64,000 nucleotides of DNA from Prochlorococcus sp. AG-418-C09 (GCA_003214355.1 QCLS01000007.1:1-64000), one strand, 5' to 3'; numbered from the stretch's first letter, positions 25,478 to 35,567 are shown. A program made the numbers and translations. Notes: generated by a model from the letters alone, not told the origin.

Positions 25478-26317
25478 TTAAAATTCTCTAATTTTAGCTA
25501 GTCTCTCCGCTCTACTAAAATCCCCATGGTCAATAGCAGATCCAACTAGTCTAAGTTGCCATGAAAGGTTGTAAAAATTGTTTATCATAGGTTCTTTTTC
25601 AGAAATACTTTTTTTGTTTCTAAAGAAACTATTTCTATGATCTAGGATCCATCCTTTTCCTGCACCAACTAATTCATTATCAATAATATAAATACTTTTA
25701 TTTGCATTGAAAATAATGTTATTAAGAGAAAGATCTGGATGGGATATTGCCTTATTAATAATGTTATTAGTTTCAGAATCAGATTTAATCCATTCGGCTA
25801 ATAATGTTTCCACAGGTTCCCATTTTTCCCATGGTTTTAATCTTAATAATAAATAATCTTTTAAGTAGCAAAAGCAGTTTTTATATTTTCCAGCAAGAGT
25901 TAAAAAGTCTTTATCAAAATGAATCTTTTCTAGGAAATTTATAAGTTCAGTCGAATGTTTTTTTACTTCATTTGACTTTAGTTTTGCAAGGGTTTGACCT
26001 TCTATCCACTTTTCAACTACCAGATGATCGTCTCTTCCTATGACTTCTGGCAATAAAACTTTTTTTGATTTCAAATATTCTCCTAAATCTAGCCTAAGAT
26101 CAATTTGACTACTATTGAATGCCTCATAAACTTTAACTTTCGTCCCGTTTTCTAATTTGCCCGATAATGAAAGTCTTCCAGCTTTAGTTATACCAGGTTT
26201 AAACATGCCTCCAAGAGGTTCTAGGCTGTTGATAATAATTTCTCCTACTCTTATTTTTGAAGGAATGTTTTTTTTATTCCTTTCTTTAAATAGATTCAAT
26301 CTAGATATTAATGTCAA
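25478..26317 (-). CDS. Kinase-like phosphotransferase (APH/LPS-kinase type)
   Basis: A 279-residue protein with the protein-kinase/APH core. The catalytic loop is HPDLSLNN (193-200; His-x-Asp with Asn 200), and IDNE (212-215) takes the place of DFG. VVEKWIEGQTL (100-110) is the hinge region. The N-lobe has a glycine-rich stretch, EPLGGMFKPGITKAG (33-47). Such enzymes phosphorylate aminoglycosides, choline or LPS-core sugars (WaaP type); within a glycosyltransferase operon, phosphorylation of a glycan residue is likely. The start is TTG at 26317, eight bases after the preceding stop, with no ATG available before the N-lobe. Confidence 0.72.
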   Translation of the reverse strand: MTLISRLNLFKERNKKNIPSKIRVGEIIINSLEPLGGMFKPGITKAGRLSLSGKLENGTKVKVYEAFNSSQIDLRLDLGEYLKSKKVLLPEVIGRDDHLVVEKWIEGQTLAKLKSNEVKKHSTELINFLEKIHFDKDFLTLAGKYKNCFCYLKDYLLLRLKPWEKWEPVETLLAEWIKSDSETNNIINKAISHPDLSLNNIIFNANKSIYIIDNELVGAGKGWILDHRNSFFRNKKSISEKEPMINNFYNLSWQLRLVGSAIDHGDFSRAERLAKIREF

Positions 26318-26325
26318 TTTTAAAT

Positions 26326-27189
26326 TTAATTATCAAGGTTAAGTTTTCTTTTCTCATATTTATAATTTATTACCCATAAAATGCATAATTTTAACCATTC
26401 TAGTCTACCAATCTTTAAACGCCTTTCTTTTCTTCTTTTAGATATTTTCTCTTTTATGGATAGTGTATTAATTTCAATTAATTTGGCAATACTAAGAAGT
26501 TCATTTTCTAAAACATAAGATATACGATTTGTATAATGAAATATTATGGGATTTCTTTTCCCTCCTTTGTAATAATTCAAATCAGGGAAAAAGTTCCATT
26601 CGGATGTTAATGGTAATATTCGAACATTTGATCTAAATAAAGCTTCATTTAGACTTATCTGATCATATTGTGAGTTATGGTTTTTGAAACCATCATTCCA
26701 CATTTCGAAAAAATCATTTGATCTCTTTGATTTCCTGAAAAAGAATACACCACCATTAAAATGTGGAAGTTGATCAACTCTATATTTTTTATCTAAGATA
26801 TATACATTTCCTTTGCCAGGTTTTTTTTGTCGAAAAGGGTTGAATTTGAAGCAAACATCAAAATAATCTAAGAAACCCCAAGCAAGATCTAATTTTGATA
26901 GAACAATAGTATCGCTATCTATGTAAGCAACTTTATCTGCATTAATGTATTTATTAATATTAGTTTTGTAATTTCTATTTTTAGTCATAGATTCTTTTAC
27001 AAATTTAACTTCAGTTTTATTATTCCAGAATTCAATTTTCTTGTAGTCAAATTCAATATTAGTAATAATGAGAATTTTTATATCTTTATCAAGCTTCCTT
27101 ATTGATTTTATTGATAGTAATGCTTGTGCAAGATATAAATCGCCAAATCCCACATAACATATAGCATTCTTACTGGCAAGTGATTTCAT
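26326..27189 (-). CDS. GT8-like nucleotide-diphospho-sugar transferase
   Basis: A 287-residue GT-A enzyme. KVAYIDSDTIV (86-96) contains the DxD metal site, HFNGGVFFF (143-151) is the acceptor-side motif and QYDQISLNEAL (174-184) carries the DQ pair characteristic of GT8/nucleotide-diphospho-sugar transferases. The N-terminus (NAICYVGFGDLYLAQALLSI) fits the family. It probably adds a hexose to the same glycan as the following GT2 and GT4 enzymes. It begins the minus-strand run that extends to 16.1 kb; the 191-base gap upstream is a likely promoter region. Confidence 0.75.
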   Translation of the reverse strand: MKSLASKNAICYVGFGDLYLAQALLSIKSIRKLDKDIKILIITNIEFDYKKIEFWNNKTEVKFVKESMTKNRNYKTNINKYINADKVAYIDSDTIVLSKLDLAWGFLDYFDVCFKFNPFRQKKPGKGNVYILDKKYRVDQLPHFNGGVFFFRKSKRSNDFFEMWNDGFKNHNSQYDQISLNEALFRSNVRILPLTSEWNFFPDLNYYKGGKRNPIIFHYTNRISYVLENELLSIAKLIEINTLSIKEKISKRRKERRLKIGRLEWLKLCILWVINYKYEKRKLNLDN

Positions 27190-27380
27190 ATTATTTATTG
27201 TAGATGATATTTATTTGTTAATTCATTTTTATTACATTTTTATCATGTAAAGTTAGAAAAATAAAGGGTAAATGAGATTAATATTAAGAATTTGAAGAGT
27301 TGAATTGATTTGATTTTTATTGTTCTAAATAAAATTAAAATCTTAAAATGTAATTCTTGTAATTAAACAAATAATATCTT

Positions 27381-29174
27381 CTAAGTGTTGGTTGTCATAT
27401 CTTTAAAAATCGAATCATCTTTTGAAAGATTTTCATAATTGCCCTTATTTATTAATTTACCTTTTTCAATGTGGAAAATAGTATCACATTCTTTAATGGT
27501 TGATAATCTATGTGCAATCATTATTATTGTGATTGATTTTTTTAAGCTCTGAATAGCTTTCATTATCGTTCGTTCAGTTATATTATCAAGAGCACTGGTT
27601 GCTTCATCAAATATAAGAACCTCAGGCTTATGGTAAAGTGCCCTTGCAATTCCAAGTCTCTGTCTTTGTCCTCCTGATAATTTTACTCCAGCTTCACCTA
27701 CTTTTGTTTCGTATCCATAAGGCAATTCTTCAATTATAAATTTATCGAGATTTGCAATGTTTGCGACATATCGAACTCTTTCATAATCAATATTATTTTG
27801 CTTGGAACCAAGTGCAATATTCTGGGCGACTGTATCGTCTGCTATAAAAATTGATTGAGGTACATAACCTATTATTTGTTGCCAACTTTTAATATTACTA
27901 CTATTCAATATTGTTTTATCTACTTTAATATAACCTTGATTTGCATGAAGCAATCCCAAAATAATATCAATTATTGTTGATTTACCTGCACCAGTAGATC
28001 CTACAAAACCAACACTGGTTTTGGCTTTTATGGTTAATGATAAATTATTTATGGTCAAGGACTTTGATTCAGGATAAGCAAAAGAGATTTTATTTAGACT
28101 TATTTGGTTTTTTAGAAAAAGAGGAATATTTTCTTTGGGTATTTTTGGTTCTCTCTTTGACTGGACTAATTCTTTGTAAAGCAAATTAAGAGCTGGTTTT
28201 CCTGATCGAATAGATGTTAAATTCCTAAAAATACCTTGAACTACAGGCATAATACGCATGCCAGCAAAAGCATATAATGCTATCAATGGTATTATTTCGT
28301 TATAGTTGCCCTCAACCTGCGTAAGTAAGACAAGAATTACTAACAATAATCCTCCACTAACAGCAACCTGAATGAAAAGGGTAGGGATCAGTTTCGCTAA
28401 AGATGTTTTTATCCTTAATCTATGATAAATATCAGTTGCTTTTTTGAAGTTATCTAAATAAACATCAATTGCATTTCTTACTTTGATTTCTTTTATTCCT
28501 ACTAGAACCTCCTGGGAAATCATAAAACGATTTTTATTAGCCTCAATTCTTGCGGCCGCTTTACGAAGTAAATATCTTCTTATTAGTAAATATATAATTC
28601 CGTAGCTTAAAGATAAACTAAAAAGTGCAATTAAGGCTGCTTTTGGCTCTGCTAGAAATATAGCAGAAAGAACAAATGTTGAAATTATTAATCTTGAAAT
28701 TAGTTCTAAAGAAGGGAGCAGACTTCCATAAATTACTCCTTCCACTTCTGAAAGTACTGTCTTACTCATATCAGCACTATGTCTGCTCAAGAAATATATA
28801 TATGGTCTATTTAAATATGAATTTAGTAATCTAGTACTCATTGCTTTGTTCCTCATTTGTGTATATCGCAATATGCAGTGATTAAAGAAACCATTGAATA
28901 AAGTTCTTGTAATAGTAATAAAAAAAACAAAGCTTGTTAATGCAATTAGAAATTCATCATTAGATTGAAAATTAAAATATGTGTATATGGAGTTTAAATA
29001 TTTATTTGTATTAATTAATTCTGGATCAGACAATACCGAAACTAAAGGGAAAATAGAAAAAATATTAAATGTCTCAATTGCACCAAATACAATCATTAAG
29101 ATAAGAAGTATTAGAGCAAGCTTTCTTTCTTGAGTTAAAAGTAAATCCCAAAGTTTTTTATATGTTTTGAACAT
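27381..29174 (-). CDS. ABC exporter, fused permease and ATPase (MsbA/PglK type)
   Basis: A 597-residue half-transporter. The N-terminal ~320 residues contain about six membrane spans (strong ones near 20-45, 75-95, 155-205 and 265-310). The ATPase domain has Walker A GSTGAGKST (392-400), Q-loop YVPQ (437-440), signature LSGGQ (499-503), Walker B with DEATSALD (523-530) and the H-loop His 555. The organisation is that of lipid A/lipid-linked oligosaccharide flippases such as MsbA and PglK. Placed right after the nonulosonate genes and near the initiating transferase, it may flip the lipid-linked glycan to the periplasm. I see no Wzx-type flippase in this window, which supports that. Confidence 0.9.
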   Translation of the reverse strand: MFKTYKKLWDLLLTQERKLALILLILMIVFGAIETFNIFSIFPLVSVLSDPELINTNKYLNSIYTYFNFQSNDEFLIALTSFVFFITITRTLFNGFFNHCILRYTQMRNKAMSTRLLNSYLNRPYIYFLSRHSADMSKTVLSEVEGVIYGSLLPSLELISRLIISTFVLSAIFLAEPKAALIALFSLSLSYGIIYLLIRRYLLRKAAARIEANKNRFMISQEVLVGIKEIKVRNAIDVYLDNFKKATDIYHRLRIKTSLAKLIPTLFIQVAVSGGLLLVILVLLTQVEGNYNEIIPLIALYAFAGMRIMPVVQGIFRNLTSIRSGKPALNLLYKELVQSKREPKIPKENIPLFLKNQISLNKISFAYPESKSLTINNLSLTIKAKTSVGFVGSTGAGKSTIIDIILGLLHANQGYIKVDKTILNSSNIKSWQQIIGYVPQSIFIADDTVAQNIALGSKQNNIDYERVRYVANIANLDKFIIEELPYGYETKVGEAGVKLSGGQRQRLGIARALYHKPEVLIFDEATSALDNITERTIMKAIQSLKKSITIIMIAHRLSTIKECDTIFHIEKGKLINKGNYENLSKDDSIFKDMTTNT

Positions 29175-29279
29175 TTATTTGCTAGAGAAATTAATATCTA
29201 AATAGTGTGATTTCCTCACCAAAGAATATTTTAAAACAAAATCAATTTAATTAGTTTAAACCATTTGTATTTATATAAT

Positions 29280-29978
29280 CTATTTAACTTTTGTTATGCA
29301 AGTTTTTCCAAAAATAAATTCTGCATATTCCCAATCTTCAATTGTATCGATATCTATAGCTCTCATTCTTGGGAGAATATATGGGATACTGCGTTCAAGT
29401 AAATTTGATTTTTTTAGCCATGTATTTTTCGAGGCAATGTAAAATTGTCCTGCATCATGATATGCAGTTTCTAAATCTTGAGTCCTTGATGAAAAGTTGT
29501 CTGGAAAAATCATTTTCGAAAAGCCTTTTTTATCAATAGAGAATGATCTTTTTATAGGATGAGGAAATTTTGTTGCAGAAAAAATATATGTCTCAATTGA
29601 TTCATTTTTTAATTTCCTAAATGATTCAGAAATATCTTTTTCACTAATAAATAAGGCTGTTGGATAAATACAGCAAATGGTATCAATTTCAATTCCTTTA
29701 TCTTTGAAGAAATTAATTGTATGAAGAACAACATCTCTTGTAGAGGCGTAATCTCCTGAAAGATTATCAGGACGAATAAAAGGTATTTCAGCACCGGCAT
29801 CAAGAGCAATGTTTGCTATCTCCTTATCATCTGTACTAACAACTACCATTTCAAAGTCATCTAATTTCTTGGCTTCAGAAATAACCCACTCTATAATTGG
29901 CCGTCCTTTAATTTCTTTTATGTTTTTTCTAGGAATCCTTTTGCTTCCGCCTCTAGCTGGAATTAAGATAATATTCAT
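29280..29978 (-). CDS. pseF: Pseudaminic acid (CMP-nonulosonate) cytidylyltransferase
   Basis: A 232-residue enzyme with the nucleotidyltransferase signature IPARGGSKRIPRKNIKE (6-22), VVVSTDDKEIA and IPFIRPDNLSGDYAST. It activates a nonulosonic acid with CTP before transfer to the glycan. The length and the HDAGQFYIASK segment match PseF better than NeuA or LegF. Its ATG overlaps the stop of pseC (TGATG), so the two are translationally coupled. The gene order pseI-pseB-pseC-pseF on the minus strand supports the assignment. Confidence 0.85.
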   Translation of the reverse strand: MNIILIPARGGSKRIPRKNIKEIKGRPIIEWVISEAKKLDDFEMVVVSTDDKEIANIALDAGAEIPFIRPDNLSGDYASTRDVVLHTINFFKDKGIEIDTICCIYPTALFISEKDISESFRKLKNESIETYIFSATKFPHPIKRSFSIDKKGFSKMIFPDNFSSRTQDLETAYHDAGQFYIASKNTWLKKSNLLERSIPYILPRMRAIDIDTIEDWEYAEFIFGKTCITKVK

Positions 29979-31165
29979 CAGATAAATAACTTTAGGGCAT
30001 TTTTAACTCTTATTTGTTGATCAATTGTTAGACCAGGGAATAAAGGGATGCTTATTGCTGAAGAAGCATAAATTTCAGAACCGGTGAAATTCTTTTTATC
30101 AAAATTAAATTTTTTGTAATATGGATGCTTGTAAATAGGCTTGTAATGTAATTGGACTCCAATTTCTTCTGATCTTAATCCTTCAAAAACTTTTAGATAA
30201 TATTTTTCATTTAATCTATTTAGTCTTATTACAGCTAAATGGACCGAAGAATATACATCAGGTGGAATTTCAAGAAAAGTAAGAGGCAAGTCACTAAGTA
30301 TCTCATAATAAAAGACTAATTGCCTATTTCTTTCTTTTACTATCTCTTCAAGCCTTTTAAGCTGGCTTAATCCCAAAGCCGCTTGGATATCTGTAATTCG
30401 GTAGTTAAAGCCAAGATTTTGTTGTTCATATTGCCAGCCTCCAATTAGTGGTTCAACAAATTTTTCAGGATCTTTTTCAATACCATGAGATCTTAAGTTC
30501 ATCATTTTATCTGCAAATAATTTACTATTTGTAGTAGCAACACCACCTTCTCCAGAAGTGATTATTTTTACAGGATGAAAGCTAAATACTGTTATTTCAC
30601 TGTACTTACAGCTACCTACTAATGAGTCTTGGTATTTACCTCCAATGGCATGACTAGCGTCTTCAATTACTGAGAAGTTATATTTTTTGGATAATTCGTT
30701 TATTTCCTTCATTTCACATGAACTACCAGCTAAATGAACAGGAATAAGGACTTTTGGCAAAGAATTATTTTTTTGAGCTTGTAAAAGCTTGTTCTTAAGT
30801 TTTTGTATATCGATTAAACCTGTATTAGGATTTATATCTACGAAATCAATCCATGCATTGCAGTATAGAGCACAATTTGAAGATGCCACAAAAGAGATTG
30901 GTGATGTCCAAACAATATCATTTTTTGTAACTCCCAATGCAAGGCAGGCAAGATGAAGGGCACTTGTGGCACTATTTACTGCAACAGAAAATTTTGATCC
31001 AACTTCCCTTGAAATTGCATTTTCAAATTCTATGATTTTCTGACCCTGTGTAAGTCTGGAACCTTTCAAGACTTTATTGACTTCCTTTATATCCTGTTCC
31101 GAAATATAATGCATTCCATATGGCAAAAATTCTTGCTTCGAATTTTTATCAAAATTTAAATTCAT
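29978..31165 (-). CDS. pseC: UDP-4-amino-4,6-dideoxy-N-acetyl-beta-L-altrosamine transaminase
   Basis: A 395-residue PLP-dependent aminotransferase of the DegT/DnrJ/EryC1/StrS family. GSRLTQGQKIIEFENAI and NSATSALHLACLALGV open the fold, VIEDASHAIGGKY binds PLP, and FSFHPVKIITSGEGG holds the Schiff-base lysine. WTSPISFVASSNCALYC is typical of the PseC subgroup. It aminates the 4-keto sugar made by PseB in the pseudaminic acid route. It is followed by pseF with a one-base overlap and preceded by pseB 16 bases upstream. Confidence 0.9.
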   Translation of the reverse strand: MNLNFDKNSKQEFLPYGMHYISEQDIKEVNKVLKGSRLTQGQKIIEFENAISREVGSKFSVAVNSATSALHLACLALGVTKNDIVWTSPISFVASSNCALYCNAWIDFVDINPNTGLIDIQKLKNKLLQAQKNNSLPKVLIPVHLAGSSCEMKEINELSKKYNFSVIEDASHAIGGKYQDSLVGSCKYSEITVFSFHPVKIITSGEGGVATTNSKLFADKMMNLRSHGIEKDPEKFVEPLIGGWQYEQQNLGFNYRITDIQAALGLSQLKRLEEIVKERNRQLVFYYEILSDLPLTFLEIPPDVYSSVHLAVIRLNRLNEKYYLKVFEGLRSEEIGVQLHYKPIYKHPYYKKFNFDKKNFTGSEIYASSAISIPLFPGLTIDQQIRVKNALKLFI

Positions 31166-31181
31166 AACTTATCAATTAACA

Positions 31182-32180
31182 TTAGAAATTATTTATAGAT
31201 GGCAAGTTTTTTTTGATCCATAGATTTAATTCTTCTTTGGTCATCCAATCTTTATTAATATCAGAAGAATATGAAAAATCTGGAGGAACTAATTTTCCTT
31301 TTTTAATTCTTTTCTCATCTTCACTCCAGCCGTTGATTGCAGGGAGTATCTTAAAATAGTCACCATATTCATAAGTATGTGGGGCGTCATCGGAGTTAAT
31401 CATATGTTCATGGAGCTTCTCGCCTGGCCTTATCCCAATGATTGAAAATTCTGCGGAGGGATTTATTGTTTTGGCAATATCTACAATCTTCATGGATTTT
31501 ATTTTTTTTACATATATCTCACCTCCGCACATATCTTCAAATGCGTTCCATACCATTCTTACAGCTTCATTTAGAGTGATCATGAATCTTGTCATTCTCT
31601 CATCTGTAATAGGTAATATATTTTTATTTGCTTTGCTAAGGAAAAGAGGAATGACTGATCCCCTTGAACCCATAACATTACCATATCTTACAATCGAGAA
31701 AGTTGTATCTGAATTTCCAGAATAAGAATTGCTTGATATGAATACCTTATCAGATATGAGCTTAGTCGCTCCATATAAATTTGTTGGGCTACATGCTTTA
31801 TCAGTCGATAGGGCAATTACTCTCTTTATACCTCTATCAATTGCAATATCAATTAAATTCATTGCACCATTTACGTTGGTTCTAATACATTCAAAAGGAT
31901 CATATTCAGCTTTTGGGACAATTTTCAAGGCTGCGGCATGAACCACATAATCAATACCACTTAAAGCTCTCCATAAACGATCTTTATCTCTAACATCTCC
32001 AATAAAGAATCTAACCCTTTTATCATTTTCGTAAGTTTTAGCCATCTCCCATTGTTTCATTTCATCTCTAGAAAAAATAACAACCTTTTTGGGATTGTAT
32101 TTCTTCAAAGTCATTGGAATAAATGTTTTGCCGAATGAACCAGTACCTCCAGTGATTAATATTGATGAATTTTCTAACAC
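31182..32180 (-). CDS. pseB: UDP-N-acetylglucosamine 4,6-dehydratase (inverting)
   Basis: A 332-residue SDR enzyme. GGTGSFG (11-17) binds NADP, STDKACSPTNLYGATK carries the catalytic Tyr/Lys pair, and VIFSRDEMKQWEM after strand 2 is the PseB/FlaA1 hallmark. It dehydrates and inverts C5 of UDP-GlcNAc as the first step of pseudaminic acid synthesis. The start is GTG (32180), directly ahead of the first strand (LENSSILITGGTG). It lies 96 bases downstream of pseI and 16 bases before pseC on the same strand. The long soluble form, without membrane spans, separates it from the WbpM/PglF type at 33587. Confidence 0.92.
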   Translation of the reverse strand: MLENSSILITGGTGSFGKTFIPMTLKKYNPKKVVIFSRDEMKQWEMAKTYENDKRVRFFIGDVRDKDRLWRALSGIDYVVHAAALKIVPKAEYDPFECIRTNVNGAMNLIDIAIDRGIKRVIALSTDKACSPTNLYGATKLISDKVFISSNSYSGNSDTTFSIVRYGNVMGSRGSVIPLFLSKANKNILPITDERMTRFMITLNEAVRMVWNAFEDMCGGEIYVKKIKSMKIVDIAKTINPSAEFSIIGIRPGEKLHEHMINSDDAPHTYEYGDYFKILPAINGWSEDEKRIKKGKLVPPDFSYSSDINKDWMTKEELNLWIKKNLPSINNF

Positions 32181-32276
32181 TTTTAAATTTGATATTTTAT
32201 TGTATTAATTCTATCAGTAATGATTGATAATTCTTTATAAATAAAATTAATCATCAGAAATAAATGAAATTAATAT

Positions 32277-33317
32277 CTATTCAATTGCATCCCATGAAAC
32301 TCTATCTCCTTTTTTTATAGCCTTTTTTAATTTCTTGTTTAAGAAATTATCATAATATTTTGGAGGTAAACCATACCCAGGTCTAATTCTTCTAATGTCT
32401 TTTGGAGTTATAGTTTGACCAGGTTCCTTATCAGTTACAAAATAAAGAGATCTCCTGAAAACTATGTTTTCTGTTTCTGAATCAGATCTTTTAAAACTTC
32501 CACATCCTAAAGCTTCCCAACATTCAGTTGTTTCTTCTTTTAATTTTTTCAATTGATAAGGAAGAATCGAAAAAGAACTGTCAGGCCCGTTTTTATGCTT
32601 ATCTAAAATATAATGCTTTTCTATTGCACAACCTCCTAAAGCTACTGATGCTAAAGCAGCAGTATTATTAAGTGTATGGTCAGATAAACCCACATCAAGT
32701 CCATACTTTGTTCTTAAACTTGTAATCATTTGGACATTAGAATCTGAAGTAGGTGCAGGATAACTACTAATACAGTGAAATAATAATATTTCACCGTTAC
32801 CGTATTTACGCGCCACTTCAACTGCTTCATCTATCTCATCTTCGGAAGCCATCCCGGTAGACATTAGGATAGGTTTATTTTTACTAGCAATGTATTTAAT
32901 CAGTTGTAGATCAAGGATTTCAAATGAAGCTATTTTGAATGCTGGTGTCTTTAGTTCCTCAAGGAAATCAACTGCCTCCTCATCAAAAGGGGATGAAAAA
33001 ATTGTAATGCCAATATGATCTGCATACTCGAATAATTTCTTATGCCACTCATAAGGAGTAGAAGCTTCCTGGTATAAATCGAACAACTTGTATCCTTTCC
33101 ATGTCCCTTTTTTGATAAGGAAGTCATCTTTATCGGAATTTAAAGTCATGGAATTGGCTGTGTACGTCTGTAACTTAATAGCATCAGCACCACATTCTTT
33201 TGCAGACTTTATGGTTCTTAAAGCTCTATCCAATGATCCGCAATGATTAGCAGATAATTCAGCTATGATATAGGGATTTTTTTTATTGCAAATTTCTCTC
33301 TTATTTATCTCTATCAT
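32277..33317 (-). CDS. pseI: Pseudaminic acid synthase
   Basis: A 346-residue sialic-acid-synthase-type enzyme: a TIM-barrel NeuB domain (AELSANHCGSLDRA, then AIKLQTYT; GLSDHTLN; CAIEKHYILD) followed by a C-terminal SAF/antifreeze-like domain (DIRRIRPGYGLPPK). It condenses phosphoenolpyruvate with a 6-deoxy-di-N-acetyl-altrose to give the nine-carbon acid. The PseI rather than NeuB or LegI assignment follows from the neighbouring pseB and pseC. ATG at 33317. The gene is first in the pse run; the 269-base gap upstream is shared with the divergent 33587 gene. Confidence 0.9.
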   Translation of the reverse strand: MIEINKREICNKKNPYIIAELSANHCGSLDRALRTIKSAKECGADAIKLQTYTANSMTLNSDKDDFLIKKGTWKGYKLFDLYQEASTPYEWHKKLFEYADHIGITIFSSPFDEEAVDFLEELKTPAFKIASFEILDLQLIKYIASKNKPILMSTGMASEDEIDEAVEVARKYGNGEILLFHCISSYPAPTSDSNVQMITSLRTKYGLDVGLSDHTLNNTAALASVALGGCAIEKHYILDKHKNGPDSSFSILPYQLKKLKEETTECWEALGCGSFKRSDSETENIVFRRSLYFVTDKEPGQTITPKDIRRIRPGYGLPPKYYDNFLNKKLKKAIKKGDRVSWDAIE

Positions 33318-33516
33318 TTAAGTTTCAACTAACGAATTCCATCAATTATAACAATATTTAAATTTACATCTATATTCAGCCATCACCAACTTTACATAAA
33401 TAGGAGCTTTCAATGTGTTTGAAATTTAAATGTTTTAATGCTTCAAGTAAATAATAAAAATTGATGTGTTCATGTAAAATGTATTTTTAAAATATCTCCA
33501 GGTTTTATCTAACTCT

Positions 33517-33522
33517 TATAAT
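33517..33522 (+). promoter_or_regulatory. Candidate -10 box upstream of the WbpM/PglF-type gene
   Basis: A consensus TATAAT stands 65 bases before the ATG at 33587. The matching -35 region (near 33494-33499) is poor. An inverted repeat, AATTGAT / ATCAATT with a 6-base loop (33527-33546), lies at the expected transcription start, where a repressor could act. Suggestive only. Confidence 0.35.
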
Positions 33523-33586
33523 CATTAATTGATATATTAATCAATTCAATCAAAATCAATCCTAGTTTGAAAAGAAGACAAACAAA

Positions 33587-35518
33587 ATGGTAATTAAAAT
33601 TAAAAAATCATTAAATAATATTTTAAATCTGCCTAGGTCAGTCAAAACTTTAATAGCAATTTCATTTGATTTTACATCCTGCGTAGTTTCTTTATGGCTT
33701 GCTTATTTTCTGCGCCTTGGTGAAGTTGTTTCTTTATCAGAAAGAGGAGTTGAGGCATTATTTTTTGCTTTAATAATATCTTTACCTATTTTCTTTGTAT
33801 TTGGATTATACAGAGCCATATTCAGATATTCGGGATTATATGCCTTGTTAATAGTCTGTAGAGCTATTTTTGTTTATGCAATATTTTATTCTACGATAAT
33901 CTGTTTAATTGGCATTGAAGGAGTACCAAGAACAGTTGGTATAATCCAGCCACTAATTTTATTTTTATTAACTTGTTCGTGGCGACTCCTTTTAAGGTTC
34001 TTAATTAGCAAAATAAATGCTAAGGACAATATGAGAAAGAATCTGTCAAAAGCATTGGTATATGGATCTGGCTCAGCGGGAAGGCAATTAGTTAAAGCAA
34101 TGCAAGATAGCTCAGAAATCCTAATTAAGGGGTTTTTAGATGATGATATTCATCAACAAGGTCGAATGATTGATGGCAAGCTAATTTATGCTCCTGAAAA
34201 ATTAAAGAAAATAATTGCCAAGAAGAAAATCAGCCTAATCTTACTTGCATTACCATCAATTGAAAGAAAAAGAAGAAATGAAATAATTAAGAATCTTGCA
34301 CAATTTAAAGTAGCTGTTAGGTCTATACCGGGGATATCTGAGTTGGCCAGAGGAGAAAGTTCCATAACTGATTTTTTAGACTTAGATATTGATGACTTGC
34401 TTGGCAGAAATGAAGTAGAACCATTTCAATCATTGATGTCAAGGAATATCTTCTCTAAAACTATTTTAGTTACAGGAGCTGGAGGTTCAATAGGCAGTGA
34501 ATTGTGTAGGCAAATTATTAAATTAAAACCTAAAAAGTTGCTACTTGTTGAGATTAGCGAATACGCGCTTTATTCAATACACTCTGAATTAGAACAATTA
34601 AAGAATAAAGGAGTTAATGTTGTCCCATTATTGGGTTCCGTTCAAGACGAAAAAAGAATGAATGAGATTATATCTATATGGAAGCCTGCATCTATATATC
34701 ATACCGCCGCTTATAAACATGTCCCAATAGTTGAACATAACTTGATAGAAGGGATAAAAAATAATGTGATGGGAACATATCAATTAGCAAAAATCTCTTT
34801 AGAGAATGCTGTATCTAATTTTGTTTTTGTTTCCACTGATAAAGCCGTCAGGCCAACTAATATTATGGGAGCTTCAAAAAGAATGGCTGAACTTTGTTTG
34901 CAAGCTTTCAATGATGAGGTTTCAAATAATCAAGATATTAAAGTTAAAACTAAATTTTCTATTGTTCGCTTTGGAAATGTTCTTGATTCATCAGGATCTG
35001 TTATTCCCAAATTTAGGTCTCAAATAAAGCATGGTGGTCCAGTCACGCTTACTCATAAAGAAATAACTAGATATTTTATGACTATTACAGAAGCTGCTCA
35101 ATTAGTTATTCAATCTGGAGCATTAGCTGAGGGAGGTGATGTTTTTGTTTTGGATATGGGTACTCCAATTAAAATTTTTGATTTAGCCGTAAGAATGATT
35201 GAATTATCTGGTTTTTCTTTAAAAACCATCCATAATCCCCAGGGTGATATAGAAATTACTATTACAGGTTTAAGACCCGGTGAAAAATTGTATGAAGAAC
35301 TACTCTTATCAGAAAATCCTATTAAAACAATTCATCCAAAAATATTTAGATCAAAAGAACCTTTTAAAAATCTAAATGAGCTAAAAAATGACATTCAAAT
35401 GCTTGAGGATCTTATGCAAAATAATGATTTTAGAAATATATTAATTAAATTGAAAAGTATTATTATTGACTATAATCCTAATACTAAAATCATAGATCAT
35501 ACTTTCATGGATAATTAG
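33587..35518 (+). CDS. Membrane-bound NDP-sugar 4,6-dehydratase (WbpM/PglF/CapD type)
   Basis: A 643-residue protein with four predicted membrane spans in the first ~140 residues, a linker Rossmann-like domain (VYGSGSAGRQL, 158-168), and a C-terminal SDR domain. The SDR domain has TGAGGSIG (296-303) and STDKAVRPTNIMGASK, where the usual catalytic Tyr is Met (M427) with Lys 431, as in the WbpM/PglF group. It makes UDP-4-keto-6-deoxy sugars from UDP-GlcNAc for bacillosamine- or FucNAc-type initiating sugars. It is followed 49 bases later by the initiating sugar-phosphate transferase, so they are likely one operon that starts the glycan chain. Confidence 0.92.
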   Translation: MVIKIKKSLNNILNLPRSVKTLIAISFDFTSCVVSLWLAYFLRLGEVVSLSERGVEALFFALIISLPIFFVFGLYRAIFRYSGLYALLIVCRAIFVYAIFYSTIICLIGIEGVPRTVGIIQPLILFLLTCSWRLLLRFLISKINAKDNMRKNLSKALVYGSGSAGRQLVKAMQDSSEILIKGFLDDDIHQQGRMIDGKLIYAPEKLKKIIAKKKISLILLALPSIERKRRNEIIKNLAQFKVAVRSIPGISELARGESSITDFLDLDIDDLLGRNEVEPFQSLMSRNIFSKTILVTGAGGSIGSELCRQIIKLKPKKLLLVEISEYALYSIHSELEQLKNKGVNVVPLLGSVQDEKRMNEIISIWKPASIYHTAAYKHVPIVEHNLIEGIKNNVMGTYQLAKISLENAVSNFVFVSTDKAVRPTNIMGASKRMAELCLQAFNDEVSNNQDIKVKTKFSIVRFGNVLDSSGSVIPKFRSQIKHGGPVTLTHKEITRYFMTITEAAQLVIQSGALAEGGDVFVLDMGTPIKIFDLAVRMIELSGFSLKTIHNPQGDIEITITGLRPGEKLYEELLLSENPIKTIHPKIFRSKEPFKNLNELKNDIQMLEDLMQNNDFRNILIKLKSIIIDYNPNTKIIDHTFMDN

Positions 35519-35567
35519 TTTCAGATAACTTAAAATCTATATTATGGCTCAGTATGAGGACTGATTT

